Assembly: GCA_020853075.1 (NCBI GenBank)
Contig: JADYZS010000468.1
Coordinates: 1-5,755 of the forward strand
Direction: 5' to 3'
DNA: 5,755 nt
From: Anaerolineae bacterium
GTDB taxonomy: Bacteria > Chloroflexota > Anaerolineae > JADYZS01
Positions 1-5,679 of this stretch are shown piece after piece. The notes beneath the pieces are model-generated. The model saw nothing but the letters and a program-made list of their open reading frames with translations, ran no database searches and was not told where the DNA came from. Made by a program: the position numbers and the translations under genes. Each line of letters starts with the position of its first letter. Positions within the stretch are counted from its first letter, which is position 1.

Positions 1-29
1 CGGTCAGGCCCAGGCGTTAAGTAATCTGC

Positions 30-1058
30 TCACCGGCTCAGGCTGATGACCAGCATCTCCACCGCCATGTCGTCGTCCATCTGCCCTGTCTTGATAGCAA
101 CGTCGGTCTCCAGCAGGCGGTCGTGCATCCTCTCTAACTGGGGAAACGTATAGCGGCCGGCCTGCCGCACGATACGGTCTGACTGCCAGCCTTGCAGCCG
201 CAAAGCGCGGGCAACGTCGGGGGCAGGGAGGCCGCGCGCCGTCAGTTCTTTGGCTTGTAGCAGCAAGCGCACCTGGCGGGCGACCATCCCCAGGATGCCG
301 AGGGGTGGCTGGCCGTCGTCCAGCAACTCACGCAGGGTACGGACGGCCAATTTGCCGTCGCCACGGCCTAGTGCTTCAACCATCTCAAAGATATTGGCCT
401 CGCGTGTGGCAGGGACGAGGAGCCGCACGTCGGCGGGCGTGATGGTGCGGTCAGGCGCGTAGGCCATCAGTTTATCCAACTCCTGATCCAGCAGGCGCAG
501 TTGGCTCCCCACGAAGGCCGCCAATTCCTCGGCGGCATCAAAGGTCAGGCGCGCGCCCTTCGCCTTGGCCCGATCCATGATCCAGCCGGACAACTCATCC
601 TGTTTCTTGATCGGCGGGCAGGTAATGACCTCGGCGCGCCCTTCTTGAACCAGTTTCATCAGAGTCTTGAAGACGGGCTGAGCCTTTGAGATCTCCTGGG
701 GCTCATCCAATACCAGATCGGTCGTCGCGGGGACTCGTTCCAGATAGGCGGTCAGCCCTTGCAGGAGAGGGCCGGCCGGTTTCGCTTCATCTTCTCCCTG
801 AGATCCGTCCGCCTCGTCGCCGGCCTCGCGTTTGCGCGACAGAAGGCGGGCCAATAGCCCTTCTACCACGACCAGACGCCGCTCGGAAAGGAAGGGGAGC
901 GCATCGCACGCCGTCTGGACGTCGGCCATGGACGCCTTGCGGCCATCCAACCAGAGGGTGTTGAGGCTTGCCATCTCTGGGTCGCCCAGTCCGGCCTTGA
1001 TGCGGGCGAGGGCCTCGGCCCGCAAGAATTCTTCTTCGCCGTGGAGTAGATAGATCAT
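30..1058 (-). CDS. holA: DNA polymerase III delta subunit (clamp loader)
   Basis: This 342-residue protein is the delta subunit of the DNA polymerase III clamp loader, which opens the beta sliding clamp during cytoplasmic DNA replication. Seen: the N-terminal IYLLHGEEEFLR start typical of HolA, a FLSERRLVVVEG strand at about 57-68, and the C-terminal signature ETDVAIKTGQMDDD. The length is normal for the family. An acidic, charged insert lies at about 75-95. The open frame extends about 65 codons further upstream, but that part is low-complexity and lies inside the preceding gene. The ATG at 1058 matches the family start and overlaps the upstream TGA as ATGA. No strong ribosome binding site precedes it, so translation is probably coupled to the upstream gene. 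The identification is secure; the exact start is very likely. Confidence 0.94.
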   Translation of the reverse strand: MIYLLHGEEEFLRAEALARIKAGLGDPEMASLNTLWLDGRKASMADVQTACDALPFLSERRLVVVEGLLARLLSRKREAGDEADGSQGEDEAKPAGPLLQGLTAYLERVPATTDLVLDEPQEISKAQPVFKTLMKLVQEGRAEVITCPPIKKQDELSGWIMDRAKAKGARLTFDAAEELAAFVGSQLRLLDQELDKLMAYAPDRTITPADVRLLVPATREANIFEMVEALGRGDGKLAVRTLRELLDDGQPPLGILGMVARQVRLLLQAKELTARGLPAPDVARALRLQGWQSDRIVRQAGRYTFPQLERMHDRLLETDVAIKTGQMDDDMAVEMLVISLSR

Positions 1059-1570
1059 CGGGCTTGCTTGCCGCGTTCCAAATTCACCTGATGCATCACC
1101 AGGTAGCCGTTGTCCTGCCGGGTGATTTGCCCGATGCGCACGCCTTCCACCTGTGCCAACGTCGTCACCCGCGCTTGCAGCAGGTAGCCAAGAGGCTGTG
1201 CCAGGAAGAGCGCGAGAGTGGCCGCAGTGATGGCGCTGGGGAGCCGGTCCCAAAAGAAGGAACGGCGGCGCCCCGCGCTGGCGAGGAGCGCAGCCAGACC
1301 GGCTAACGTGCCCGCCGCGGCGATGTTCGTGCCGCAGTTAGGATGGATGGCAAGGTACGCTTCTCCGGCTTGCAGACGACGCAGGGCCTCTTCGGCTGCA
1401 TGCCTCACCATCTCCGTGGAGACGAGGCCGTAGATGTAAAAGCCTTTATCATCGCTGCGCCCCACCAGCCGCAACGAGGGATCCCGCTGGCTCAGAAGGT
1501 GGACCGTCGCGTGCTCAATGGCGTGGCTCTGGCGCATGCGGGCGAAGATAGGGAATTCCAGCAGATTCAT
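1055..1570 (-). CDS. DUF6391-like membrane protein with HxxEH motif
   Basis: This 171-residue protein of unknown function resembles the DUF6391 group from memory; no search was run. A soluble N-terminal part carries HAIEHAT (16-22), containing an H-x-x-E-H arrangement, and HPNCGTN (76-82). Two hydrophobic stretches follow, about 84-99 and 112-132, likely a membrane hairpin. A short hydrophilic C-terminal domain ends the protein. The start is supported by AGGAAGAGG just upstream (1575-1583) and a promoter about 60 bases away. Its stop overlaps the holA start by four bases, so the two are co-transcribed and probably translationally coupled. The paired His, Glu and Cys residues suggest a metal site, but no catalytic role is shown. 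The gene itself is convincing; the family name is less certain. Confidence 0.78.
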   Translation of the reverse strand: MNLLEFPIFARMRQSHAIEHATVHLLSQRDPSLRLVGRSDDKGFYIYGLVSTEMVRHAAEEALRRLQAGEAYLAIHPNCGTNIAAAGTLAGLAALLASAGRRRSFFWDRLPSAITAATLALFLAQPLGYLLQARVTTLAQVEGVRIGQITRQDNGYLVMHQVNLERGKQAR

Positions 1571-1628
1571 AATGCCTCTTCCTAAATCAATAGCCCCAGA
1601 CCGACGTCCGAAAACTCACGATAGCGCG

Positions 1629-1657
1629 ATTGTACCATATCGCGTTGCCTCGGCCAA
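1629..1657 (-). promoter_or_regulatory. Sigma70-type promoter of the DUF6391-holA operon
   Basis: On the minus strand TTGGCC (1652-1657) is separated by 17 bases from TACAAT (1629-1634). The spacing is ideal, the -10 matches five of six consensus bases and the -35 four of six. Transcription would start near 1622, giving a leader of about 50 bases before the ATG at 1570. Confidence 0.6.
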
Positions 1658-1690
1658 ACGCGCGCTGAACTACGAAGATATGGGGAACAT

Positions 1691-1721
1691 GACCGCAGTC
1701 GGTGGTCAGCAGTCTGCGGTC
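1691..1721. repeat. Inverted repeat, possible terminator-like hairpin
   Basis: GACCGCAG (1691-1698) and CTGCGGTC (1714-1721) are perfect 8-base inverted copies around a 15-base loop. The hairpin lies just past the end of the gene remnant in the marR direction and before the next minus-strand promoter, so it could end marR-operon transcripts. Neither strand has a T-run after it, so an intrinsic terminator is not demonstrated. A protein-binding site is an alternative. Confidence 0.4.
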
Positions 1722-1728
1722 CACACAG

Positions 1729-1990
1729 TCAGAAATCGCCGTCCTTCACGTAGGGCGCGCTCCATAGCGCCACCGTTAGACCGACTGCCTTGAACCAGAC
1801 CTGGTGCATCTTCTCTACTTCATCGGCGCTGTGGCCCTTCTCGGCGAGGAACGGCTTGATGGTTGCCGTGATGGGATATGATGAAGGCCATCAGGTAGCG
1901 CTGGCCGATGTTCGCCACCGTGTTCACCTTGTCCGTCTGGTTCTTCTTGGTGCAGTGGTGGCGCAGGCCGATCTCTTGTTGGGTATTCTT
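1729..1990 (-). pseudogene. Frameshifted remnant of a small unidentified gene
   Basis: Two minus-strand reading frames each give protein-like sequence that would join into one small protein. The first half (1990 to about 1885) reads QQEIGLRHHCTKKN, then DKVNTVANIGQRYLMAF. After a shift of frame near 1872-1885 the second half continues YPITATIKPFLAEKGHS, then VEKMHQVWFKAVGL and ends APYVKDGDF with a TGA at 1729-1731. The first frame carries on only briefly past the break to a stop at 1820. No start codon is visible in the first frame, and its beginning overlaps the tail of the glutaredoxin-like gene. I do not recognise the family. It could be a decayed gene or a sequencing frameshift in an intact one; the absent start favours decay. 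Confidence 0.5.
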
Positions 1991-2283
1991 TCTGATTGGG
2001 TTGAGGTGGTCTGGGCTGGAACGGGATAACCAGCCTGCGATAGCATTTCTGCCAACTGCGAATCGCTCGGTTCGGTCAGTATCGTCTTGAGTTTGCCCTC
2101 ACCGATCACGAGCGTCGGTGTGCTGCGGAAACCGCTGTTGACGAAGATGACGAAGCGTTCGGCGTCGGGGTCGTGTTCTATGTTGACCTCCCGGAAGGGG
2201 ATGCCGAGCGCGGTGAACTGCGCGCGCACGTGGGCGGTGTCGTCGCAGTCGCTCGCGCCGAAGATGGTGATAGGTAATGGCAT
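1924..2283 (-). CDS. Glutaredoxin-like protein, single active-site Cys
   Basis: A 119-residue small thioredoxin-fold protein, probably cytoplasmic, acting in thiol-disulfide exchange or redox sensing. The start PITIFGASDCDDT gives the first beta strand and an active-site C13-D-D-T, so only the first of the usual two cysteines is present. S54-T55-P56 supplies the cis-proline typical of the fold. The domain is complete by about residue 88. The remaining 30 residues (ending APRRTRRTR) are basic, low in hydrophobics and overlap the first half of a gene remnant in another frame, so they look like read-through into decayed DNA. The start at 2283 is fixed by a strong ribosome binding site; a longer upstream frame overlaps marR and is not needed. 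It lies 14 bases after marR and is likely co-transcribed with it. A Cys elsewhere (C107) is in the doubtful tail. Confidence 0.78.
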   Translation of the reverse strand: MPLPITIFGASDCDDTAHVRAQFTALGIPFREVNIEHDPDAERFVIFVNSGFRSTPTLVIGEGKLKTILTEPSDSQLAEMLSQAGYPVPAQTTSTQSERIPNKRSACATTAPRRTRRTR

Positions 2284-2287
2284 GAAC

Positions 2288-2298
2288 TCACCTCCTTT
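2288..2298 (-). promoter_or_regulatory. Strong ribosome binding site of the glutaredoxin gene
   Basis: The minus strand reads AAAGGAGGTGA, with AGGAGG seven bases before the ATG at 2283. It is a near-perfect Shine-Dalgarno match and its first base lies in the marR stop codon, so ribosomes finishing marR would be well placed to start the next gene. It decides the start against the longer frame. Confidence 0.8.
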
Positions 2299-2918
2299 CA
2301 GTTGTTGGCCGGTACGAAATCTGGACATTCCAGATAGGTGTTCGGTTCGGGCAGCGGTGCGTCTACGAAGGCGCAGTGGTGCGGGCCGCGCGGGTCATCC
2401 GGGTGCGCGTCACGCCGGAAGAGCTGGCAGCCCCAGCACATCTCATAGACCTGCACGTGCCCGGCCTCCTGCAAGCGGCGGACGATGGCCTGTGTAGCCC
2501 GCACCAGAGCAGCCTGGTCGGCCTCCGGTAAGGCTGTGATGGCCGACCCCACATCGTCCAGGAGGTTGTCCAATCCCTCAGCCTCCCGCTCACCCTTCCC
2601 GGTGAGGTCCAGGGTGACCGTGCGCGCGTCGGTGGGGTGGGGGCTGCGTTTGACCAGTTCCTTGCGCTCCAACGCGTCGGCCACGCCGCTGGCCGTGGCG
2701 TAGGTGGCAGAGAGCCGTTGCGCCAGCCCGCCGATGGTGCGCACGCCGGGCCGGGCAAAGCGCAGGAAAAGGAGCCCGTGAATCTGCGCGGGCGAGAGTT
2801 GCGCGGCTTCGCCCCGCGCCCGCAGCAGGTGGCCGATGGCCTGGCTGATGCGGTAGAGGGCAATGGTCGCCGTGCCCGCCGGGTGAGAGGGACGTGAACG
2901 TGGGTTGAAGGTCGCCAC
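2298..2918 (-). CDS. MarR-family regulator with C-terminal four-Cys cluster
   Basis: A 206-residue winged-helix repressor. The MarR core spans about 18-155: helix QIHGLLFLRF, the DNA-reading segment TIGGLAQRLSATYATASGV (61-79), and the wing SPHPTDARTVTLDLTGKG (92-109). An extra C-terminal segment contains all four cysteines of the protein: C161 and C164 in CWGC, C182 in HHC, and C198 in ECPDF, with nearby histidines. This looks like a metal, Fe-S or redox switch, which is inference. The GTG at 2918 is chosen because it follows AAAGGA and the promoter; the longer frame from 3014 would begin upstream of the -35. The gene precedes a glutaredoxin-like gene by 14 bases, consistent with a redox-responsive operon. 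A palindrome at the promoter suggests autorepression. Confidence 0.87.
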   Translation of the reverse strand: MATFNPRSRPSHPAGTATIALYRISQAIGHLLRARGEAAQLSPAQIHGLLFLRFARPGVRTIGGLAQRLSATYATASGVADALERKELVKRSPHPTDARTVTLDLTGKGEREAEGLDNLLDDVGSAITALPEADQAALVRATQAIVRRLQEAGHVQVYEMCWGCQLFRRDAHPDDPRGPHHCAFVDAPLPEPNTYLECPDFVPANN

Positions 2919-2934
2919 AACGATTCCTTTATGC

Positions 2935-2947
2935 TTAGGAGTCCTAA
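2935..2947. promoter_or_regulatory. Probable MarR autoregulatory operator
   Basis: TTAGGA-G-TCCTAA is a perfect 6-1-6 palindrome immediately downstream of the marR -10, covering the expected transcription start. A dimeric winged-helix protein bound here would block the marR promoter. Assignment to this MarR is inferred from position. Confidence 0.55.
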
Positions 2948-2949
2948 AT

Positions 2950-2977
2950 ATTATACAGAGTTCAGCGTAATTGTCAA
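2950..2977 (-). promoter_or_regulatory. Consensus sigma70 promoter of marR
   Basis: On the minus strand a perfect TTGACA (2972-2977) and a perfect TATAAT (2950-2955) are 16 bases apart. Transcription would start near 2943, inside the palindrome, about 25 bases before the GTG at 2918. It is divergent from the lexA promoter, with about 56 bases between the two -35 boxes. Confidence 0.85.
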
Positions 2978-3012
2978 GTCTCGCTGGTGATGTGATGAAG
3001 GCCTCTATTGTC

Positions 3013-3030
3013 ATAAAATTCGCGAAAAAA
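3013..3030 (+). promoter_or_regulatory. A-rich UP-like element with TTCGCGAA palindrome
   Basis: ATAAAATTCGCGAAAAAA lies just upstream of the lexA -35. The A-runs are placed where an RNA polymerase alpha-subunit UP element would sit. The embedded TTCGCGAA (3019-3026) is an 8-base palindrome of unknown meaning. Position and composition are the only evidence. Confidence 0.3.
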
Positions 3031-3033
3031 GAC

Positions 3034-3062
3034 TTGACATAGAACTATTGTTCGTGTATAAT
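3034..3062 (+). promoter_or_regulatory. Consensus sigma70 promoter of lexA
   Basis: A perfect TTGACA (3034-3039) and a perfect TATAAT (3057-3062) have ideal 17-base spacing. The start would fall near 3069, giving a leader of about 55 bases. The spacer holds an SOS box, so this strong promoter is expected to be held down by LexA itself. Confidence 0.9.
3041..3054. promoter_or_regulatory. SOS box (LexA operator) of lexA
   Basis: AGAACTATTGTTCG contains GAAC-N4-GTTC, the Gram-positive type LexA operator. It lies between -35 and -10, the classic place for steric repression. Together with the encoded LexA it implies negative autoregulation. Confidence 0.82.
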
Positions 3063-3124
3063 ACATAATGTAGGCAGGACACTGGCAGTATCCGGCCTCT
3101 ATAGAAACGTTTAGGAGCACGTCA

Positions 3125-3769
3125 ATGGCCCTATCCGAACGCCAGCAGAAGATGCTAGAATTCATACGGGAATACCTGGAGGAGTACGACCGCCCGCCCA
3201 CCATCCGCGAGATCGGCGAGCGCGTCGGCATTTCCTCTACCTCCGTCGTCAACTACAACCTGAACAAACTGCAAGAGGGCGGCTACATCGCCCGCAACCG
3301 CGAGGTCTCTCGCGGCCTGCGCCTGACCAGCGGCAGGACGGGAACGGCGCGCATGCCACTCAACCTCCTGCGCGTGCCGCTGGTAGGGCGTATCGCCGCC
3401 GGCCAGCCGATACATTTGCCGGGCATAGCCGATAATCCCTTCGCGGGCGAGACCATAGAACTAACGCGCGATATCGTCAAAGAGCCGGATAGTGTTTTCG
3501 CCTTGCAGGTGCGCGGCGATTCCATGATTGATGCCTCGGTGAACGACGGCGACATCGTGGTATTGCGCGCACAGCGTACTGCACACAACGGCGAGATGGT
3601 AGCCGCCTGGCTAAAGGACCGTGAGGAGACGACCCTCAAGTACTTCTACCTGGAAGGGAATGTGGTGCGGCTCCAGCCTGCCAATCCCGACTACCAACCG
3701 ATCTACGTGGACGCCGACAAGGTAGAGATCCACGGAAAGGTCATCGCCATTATCCGGCGGTTAGATTAG
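3125..3769 (+). CDS. lexA: LexA repressor, SOS response regulator
   Basis: This 214-residue LexA represses DNA-damage genes and cleaves itself when stimulated by RecA on single-stranded DNA. The N-terminal winged-helix domain (about 1-68) has RQQKMLEFIREYLEE, PPTIREIGERVG and the recognition region ISSTSVVNYNLNKL. The linker leads to the cleavage site VGRIAAGQP, with scissile A92-G93. The serine protease domain carries nucleophile S133 in RGDSMID and general base K172 in ETTLKYFY. All catalytic elements are intact and the length is normal. The ATG at 3125 has AGGAG seven bases upstream. The gene has its own promoter with an SOS box. The next gene is a divergent paralogue with a separate promoter, about 150 bases downstream. 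Confidence 0.96.
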   Translation: MALSERQQKMLEFIREYLEEYDRPPTIREIGERVGISSTSVVNYNLNKLQEGGYIARNREVSRGLRLTSGRTGTARMPLNLLRVPLVGRIAAGQPIHLPGIADNPFAGETIELTRDIVKEPDSVFALQVRGDSMIDASVNDGDIVVLRAQRTAHNGEMVAAWLKDREETTLKYFYLEGNVVRLQPANPDYQPIYVDADKVEIHGKVIAIIRRLD

Positions 3770-3774
3770 TGCGG

Positions 3775-3795
3775 GGCCGGGGACAACTCCTGGCC
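3775..3795 (+). terminator. Weak hairpin after lexA
   Basis: GGCC and GGA pair with TCC and GGCC around a CAAC loop, with a small internal loop, six bases past the lexA stop. There is no T-run directly after it; the nearest is about 20 bases away in GCCTTTTTC. It may slow or end lexA transcription but is not a clear intrinsic terminator. Confidence 0.3.
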
Positions 3796-3835
3796 AACCC
3801 GAACCTTAAAATTTAGCCTTTTTCTGTGAAACCTC

Positions 3836-3865
3836 TTGACAATAGAACGTATGTTCTGGTATAAT
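3836..3865 (+). promoter_or_regulatory. Consensus promoter of the lexA-paralogue/ftsK operon
   Basis: A perfect TTGACA (3836-3841) and a perfect TATAAT (3860-3865) are 18 bases apart. The -10 sits in the symmetric sequence GGTATAATACC. The start is expected near 3872, between two SOS boxes. The leader to the ATG at 3921 is about 50 bases. Confidence 0.88.
3844..3857. promoter_or_regulatory. SOS box 1 of the lexA-paralogue operon
   Basis: AGAACGTATGTTCT is a GAAC-N4-GTTC operator with symmetric flanking A and T, more symmetric than the lexA box. It lies between the -35 and -10, where a bound repressor excludes RNA polymerase. Confidence 0.85.
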
Positions 3866-3872
3866 ACCATAC

Positions 3873-3886
3873 AGAACATACGTTCT
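3873..3886. promoter_or_regulatory. SOS box 2 of the lexA-paralogue operon
   Basis: AGAACATACGTTCT is the reverse complement of box 1 and lies at or just past the predicted start. Box centres are 29 bases apart. Two sites predict tighter repression than at lexA, with one dimer on each side of the -10. Confidence 0.85.
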
Positions 3887-3920
3887 ATTTTATTGTCAGC
3901 ACGGCAGGGGGTGTACATTG

Positions 3921-4526
3921 ATGAAACAGCGTCGGGAACAGTTGATGGACTTCATCGGCCACTTTCAACGCGAAAACGGTTATCCCCCCACCGTAGAGGA
4001 GATGCGCTGCGGGCTGCGGTGGAGCAGCAAGTCCTTGGTTGAACATCACTTGAGCGCACTAGCGGCCTCCGGCATCATAGATCGGCAAGACGGCAAAGCG
4101 CGCAGCGTGCGCTTGCGGAAGACACGGGATGCCATCTATGTAGTTCCCCTGTTGGCGAGCATCCCGGCCAGCCCCCCGCGCGACCCTGGCGACGGCTTCA
4201 GCGGCGACACCATCCAACTGACCCGCGATATCTTGCGCCAACAGCCCGGCCTCTACGCGCTGCGGGTGAAGGGCGACTCCATGGTGGATGCCATGATCCA
4301 CGATGGCGATCTAGTGGTGATGAAACACCAGCAACACGCGGACAACGGCGACCTGGTGGCCGTCTGGCTGCCGGACAGCAGCGAGACCACCCTGAAACGG
4401 TTCTACCGGGAAAACGGCCACGTGCGCCTACAACCCGCCAACCCGACGATGAAGCCGCTCTACTTTCATCCGAGCCAGATTCAGATTCAAGGCAAGGTCA
4501 TGCTAGTCATCCGCCAACTGGCGTGA
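3921..4526 (+). CDS. LexA paralogue with altered cleavage site
   Basis: A 201-residue LexA-fold protein in tandem with lexA. The N-terminal winged helix (about 1-68) keeps the pattern YPPTVEEM and SSKSLVEHHLSALAASGII but differs from LexA at many recognition positions. The C-terminal protease domain is close to that of LexA: S120 in KGDSMVD and K159 in ETTLKRFY are both present. The linker is about four residues shorter, and the site aligned with VGRIAAGQP reads LASIPASPP, so the usual Ala-Gly bond is A83-S84 followed by two prolines. Cleavage may be slow, conditional or absent. The ATG at 3921 is nine bases after AGGGGG; TTG at 3918 is a less likely alternative. Two SOS boxes control it. Its TGA overlaps a GTG start of the ftsK-like gene, indicating an operon. 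It probably arose by lexA duplication. Confidence 0.92.
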   Translation: MKQRREQLMDFIGHFQRENGYPPTVEEMRCGLRWSSKSLVEHHLSALAASGIIDRQDGKARSVRLRKTRDAIYVVPLLASIPASPPRDPGDGFSGDTIQLTRDILRQQPGLYALRVKGDSMVDAMIHDGDLVVMKHQQHADNGDLVAVWLPDSSETTLKRFYRENGHVRLQPANPTMKPLYFHPSQIQIQGKVMLVIRQLA

Positions 4527-5653
4527 GGGGAAACGGACGTGCCATGCGTCGCGCCGCTCTGGATCAGCAAGCCGATACGATTGAAATGGTACTCGCCAGC
4601 CAACGAGTGCCGGGGAGGGTCTTCTCTATGACCGTTGCGCCACGCGTCGTGCGCTTCAGCCTGGCTACCTCGTTGGGGACAAAGGTGCAGCGCGTCTCTG
4701 GATTGGCCGAGGAGATCGCCCTTGCGCTGGGTGTCTCTTCGGCCCGCATCGTGCGTTCAGACGGTGCTCTGCAAGTGGAGGTGCCGCGGGATGAGCCGGG
4801 CAAGGTAGAACTGGAGGCTCTGGTGCGCGCGTTGCCGGTCCCGCCCCCATCCTGCACGGCGCTCCTCGGCGTGGATGAGGCGGGATCGCCCCTGCTCCTG
4901 CGCCTCCCCAGCCCCGACGTGGCCCACGTTCTCATCGCAGGCACCACCGGCAGCGGCAAGACCGCACTCCTGCGCAGCGTCCTCGCGAGTCTGGCGATGC
5001 ATAACCGTTCCAGCGCCCTGCAACTGGTGCTGATAGATCCTAAAGGGCATGGGTTGGGTATGCTGTCCGACCTGCCCCACCGGCAAGGCCCCCTGGCGCG
5101 CGAGATATGGGACGTGATAGATGTGCTCAACCGCGTGGTGGCCGAGATGGAGCGCCGGGACCGGCGCAAGGTGCGGGAGCCACGCCTGATCGTCGCCATA
5201 GACGAAGTCGCGGAACTGGCAATGTTGGCCGGCGACCGCGTGCTCAATCTCCTGACCAGGCTCACGCAGCGAGGCCGCGAGGCCGGTATCCACGTGATCG
5301 CCAGCACTCAGAAACCCACCGCTGCTGTTTTGGGTAGCCTGGCGAAGGCCAACTTCCCGGTGCGGCTGGTGGGAAGCGTCGGCAGCCCGGAAGAAGCCAA
5401 AGTTGCCACAGGTATCGCGGCCAGCGGCGCGGAGAAGTTGACCGGCCACGGTGACTTCCTGCTGGTCAGCAAAGGGCAGACGATTCGCTTCCAGGCCGCG
5501 TGGATCAGCCCGGAGGCTATCGCCCGGATGGTGAAGCAGTTGCAGCAGCCGCAAGGAACCACATCTGCCCCGCACTCGGCTACGGGCACAGAAGGAAAGG
5601 CCGCCGTGGCAGCGGGACGGCGGCTTGGCGTGCAGTTCCGCCTCATCAAGTAG
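4523..5653 (+). CDS. Compact FtsK/SpoIIIE-type DNA translocase ATPase
   Basis: A 376-residue cytoplasmic DNA-pumping ATPase of the FtsK family. The alpha-like domain comes first (GRVFSMTVAP, then KVQRVSGLAEEIALALG, 54-70). The RecA-like motor follows: Walker A GTTGSGKT (140-147), DPKGHGLGML (172-181), Walker B LIVAIDE (222-228), LTQRGREAGIHVIASTQKP (247-265) and the closing HGDFLLVS. Compared with chromosomal FtsK it lacks the N-terminal membrane region and linker, and ends without a recognisable gamma domain that reads polar DNA motifs. The last 35 residues are low-complexity, ending LGVQFRLIK. The GTG at 4523 overlaps the previous stop as GTGA, favouring coupled translation; the ATG at 4544 is an alternative after GAGGGG. 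Co-expression with the LexA paralogue predicts SOS induction. Roles in segregation, repair or mobile-element transfer are all possible. Confidence 0.9.
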   Translation: MRGNGRAMRRAALDQQADTIEMVLASQRVPGRVFSMTVAPRVVRFSLATSLGTKVQRVSGLAEEIALALGVSSARIVRSDGALQVEVPRDEPGKVELEALVRALPVPPPSCTALLGVDEAGSPLLLRLPSPDVAHVLIAGTTGSGKTALLRSVLASLAMHNRSSALQLVLIDPKGHGLGMLSDLPHRQGPLAREIWDVIDVLNRVVAEMERRDRRKVREPRLIVAIDEVAELAMLAGDRVLNLLTRLTQRGREAGIHVIASTQKPTAAVLGSLAKANFPVRLVGSVGSPEEAKVATGIAASGAEKLTGHGDFLLVSKGQTIRFQAAWISPEAIARMVKQLQQPQGTTSAPHSATGTEGKAAVAAGRRLGVQFRLIK

Positions 5654-5679
5654 GCAATCCAGGATCGGAAGGGGGAGAT

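Larger units (their letters stand above)
3842..3888. repeat. 16-bp inverted repeat spanning the promoter
   Basis: The left arm ATAGAACGTATGTTCT (3842-3857) is an exact reverse complement of the right arm AGAACATACGTTCTAT (3873-3888), separated by 15 bases that hold the -10. Each arm is itself an SOS-box palindrome, so the element is two nested operators in opposite orientation and could also form a long hairpin. Confidence 0.9.

Noticed and set aside
1..29. Search for a terminator or gene after holA
   Set aside because: Too little sequence; no hairpin or T-run is visible.
1059..1253. Upstream extension of holA
   Set aside because: The extra residues overlap the DUF6391-like gene out of frame and are unlike HolA; the family start IYLLHGEEE matches the ATG at 1058.
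1790..2029. Plus-strand open frame in the marR-downstream region
   Set aside because: No ribosome binding site or recognisable protein; the minus strand there holds the gene remnant and glutaredoxin tail.
2363..2920. Second minus-strand frame (185 codons) overlapping marR
   Set aside because: Its translation is Arg/Pro/Ser/Thr-rich with no fold signature, while the other frame gives a clean MarR protein.
2956..2971. GAAC half-site inside the marR promoter spacer, as a possible SOS box
   Set aside because: The matching GTTC half at four-base spacing is absent, so it is not a LexA operator.
3836..4042. Open frame starting at the second promoter
   Set aside because: It begins within the promoter, upstream of the expected transcript start, and overlaps the LexA paralogue out of frame.
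4757..5575. Long minus-strand open frame (272 codons) opposite the ftsK-like gene
   Set aside because: It mirrors a gene with clear Walker motifs, its translation is low-complexity and His/Gln/Arg-rich, and it has no promoter or ribosome binding site. It is a GC-rich shadow frame.
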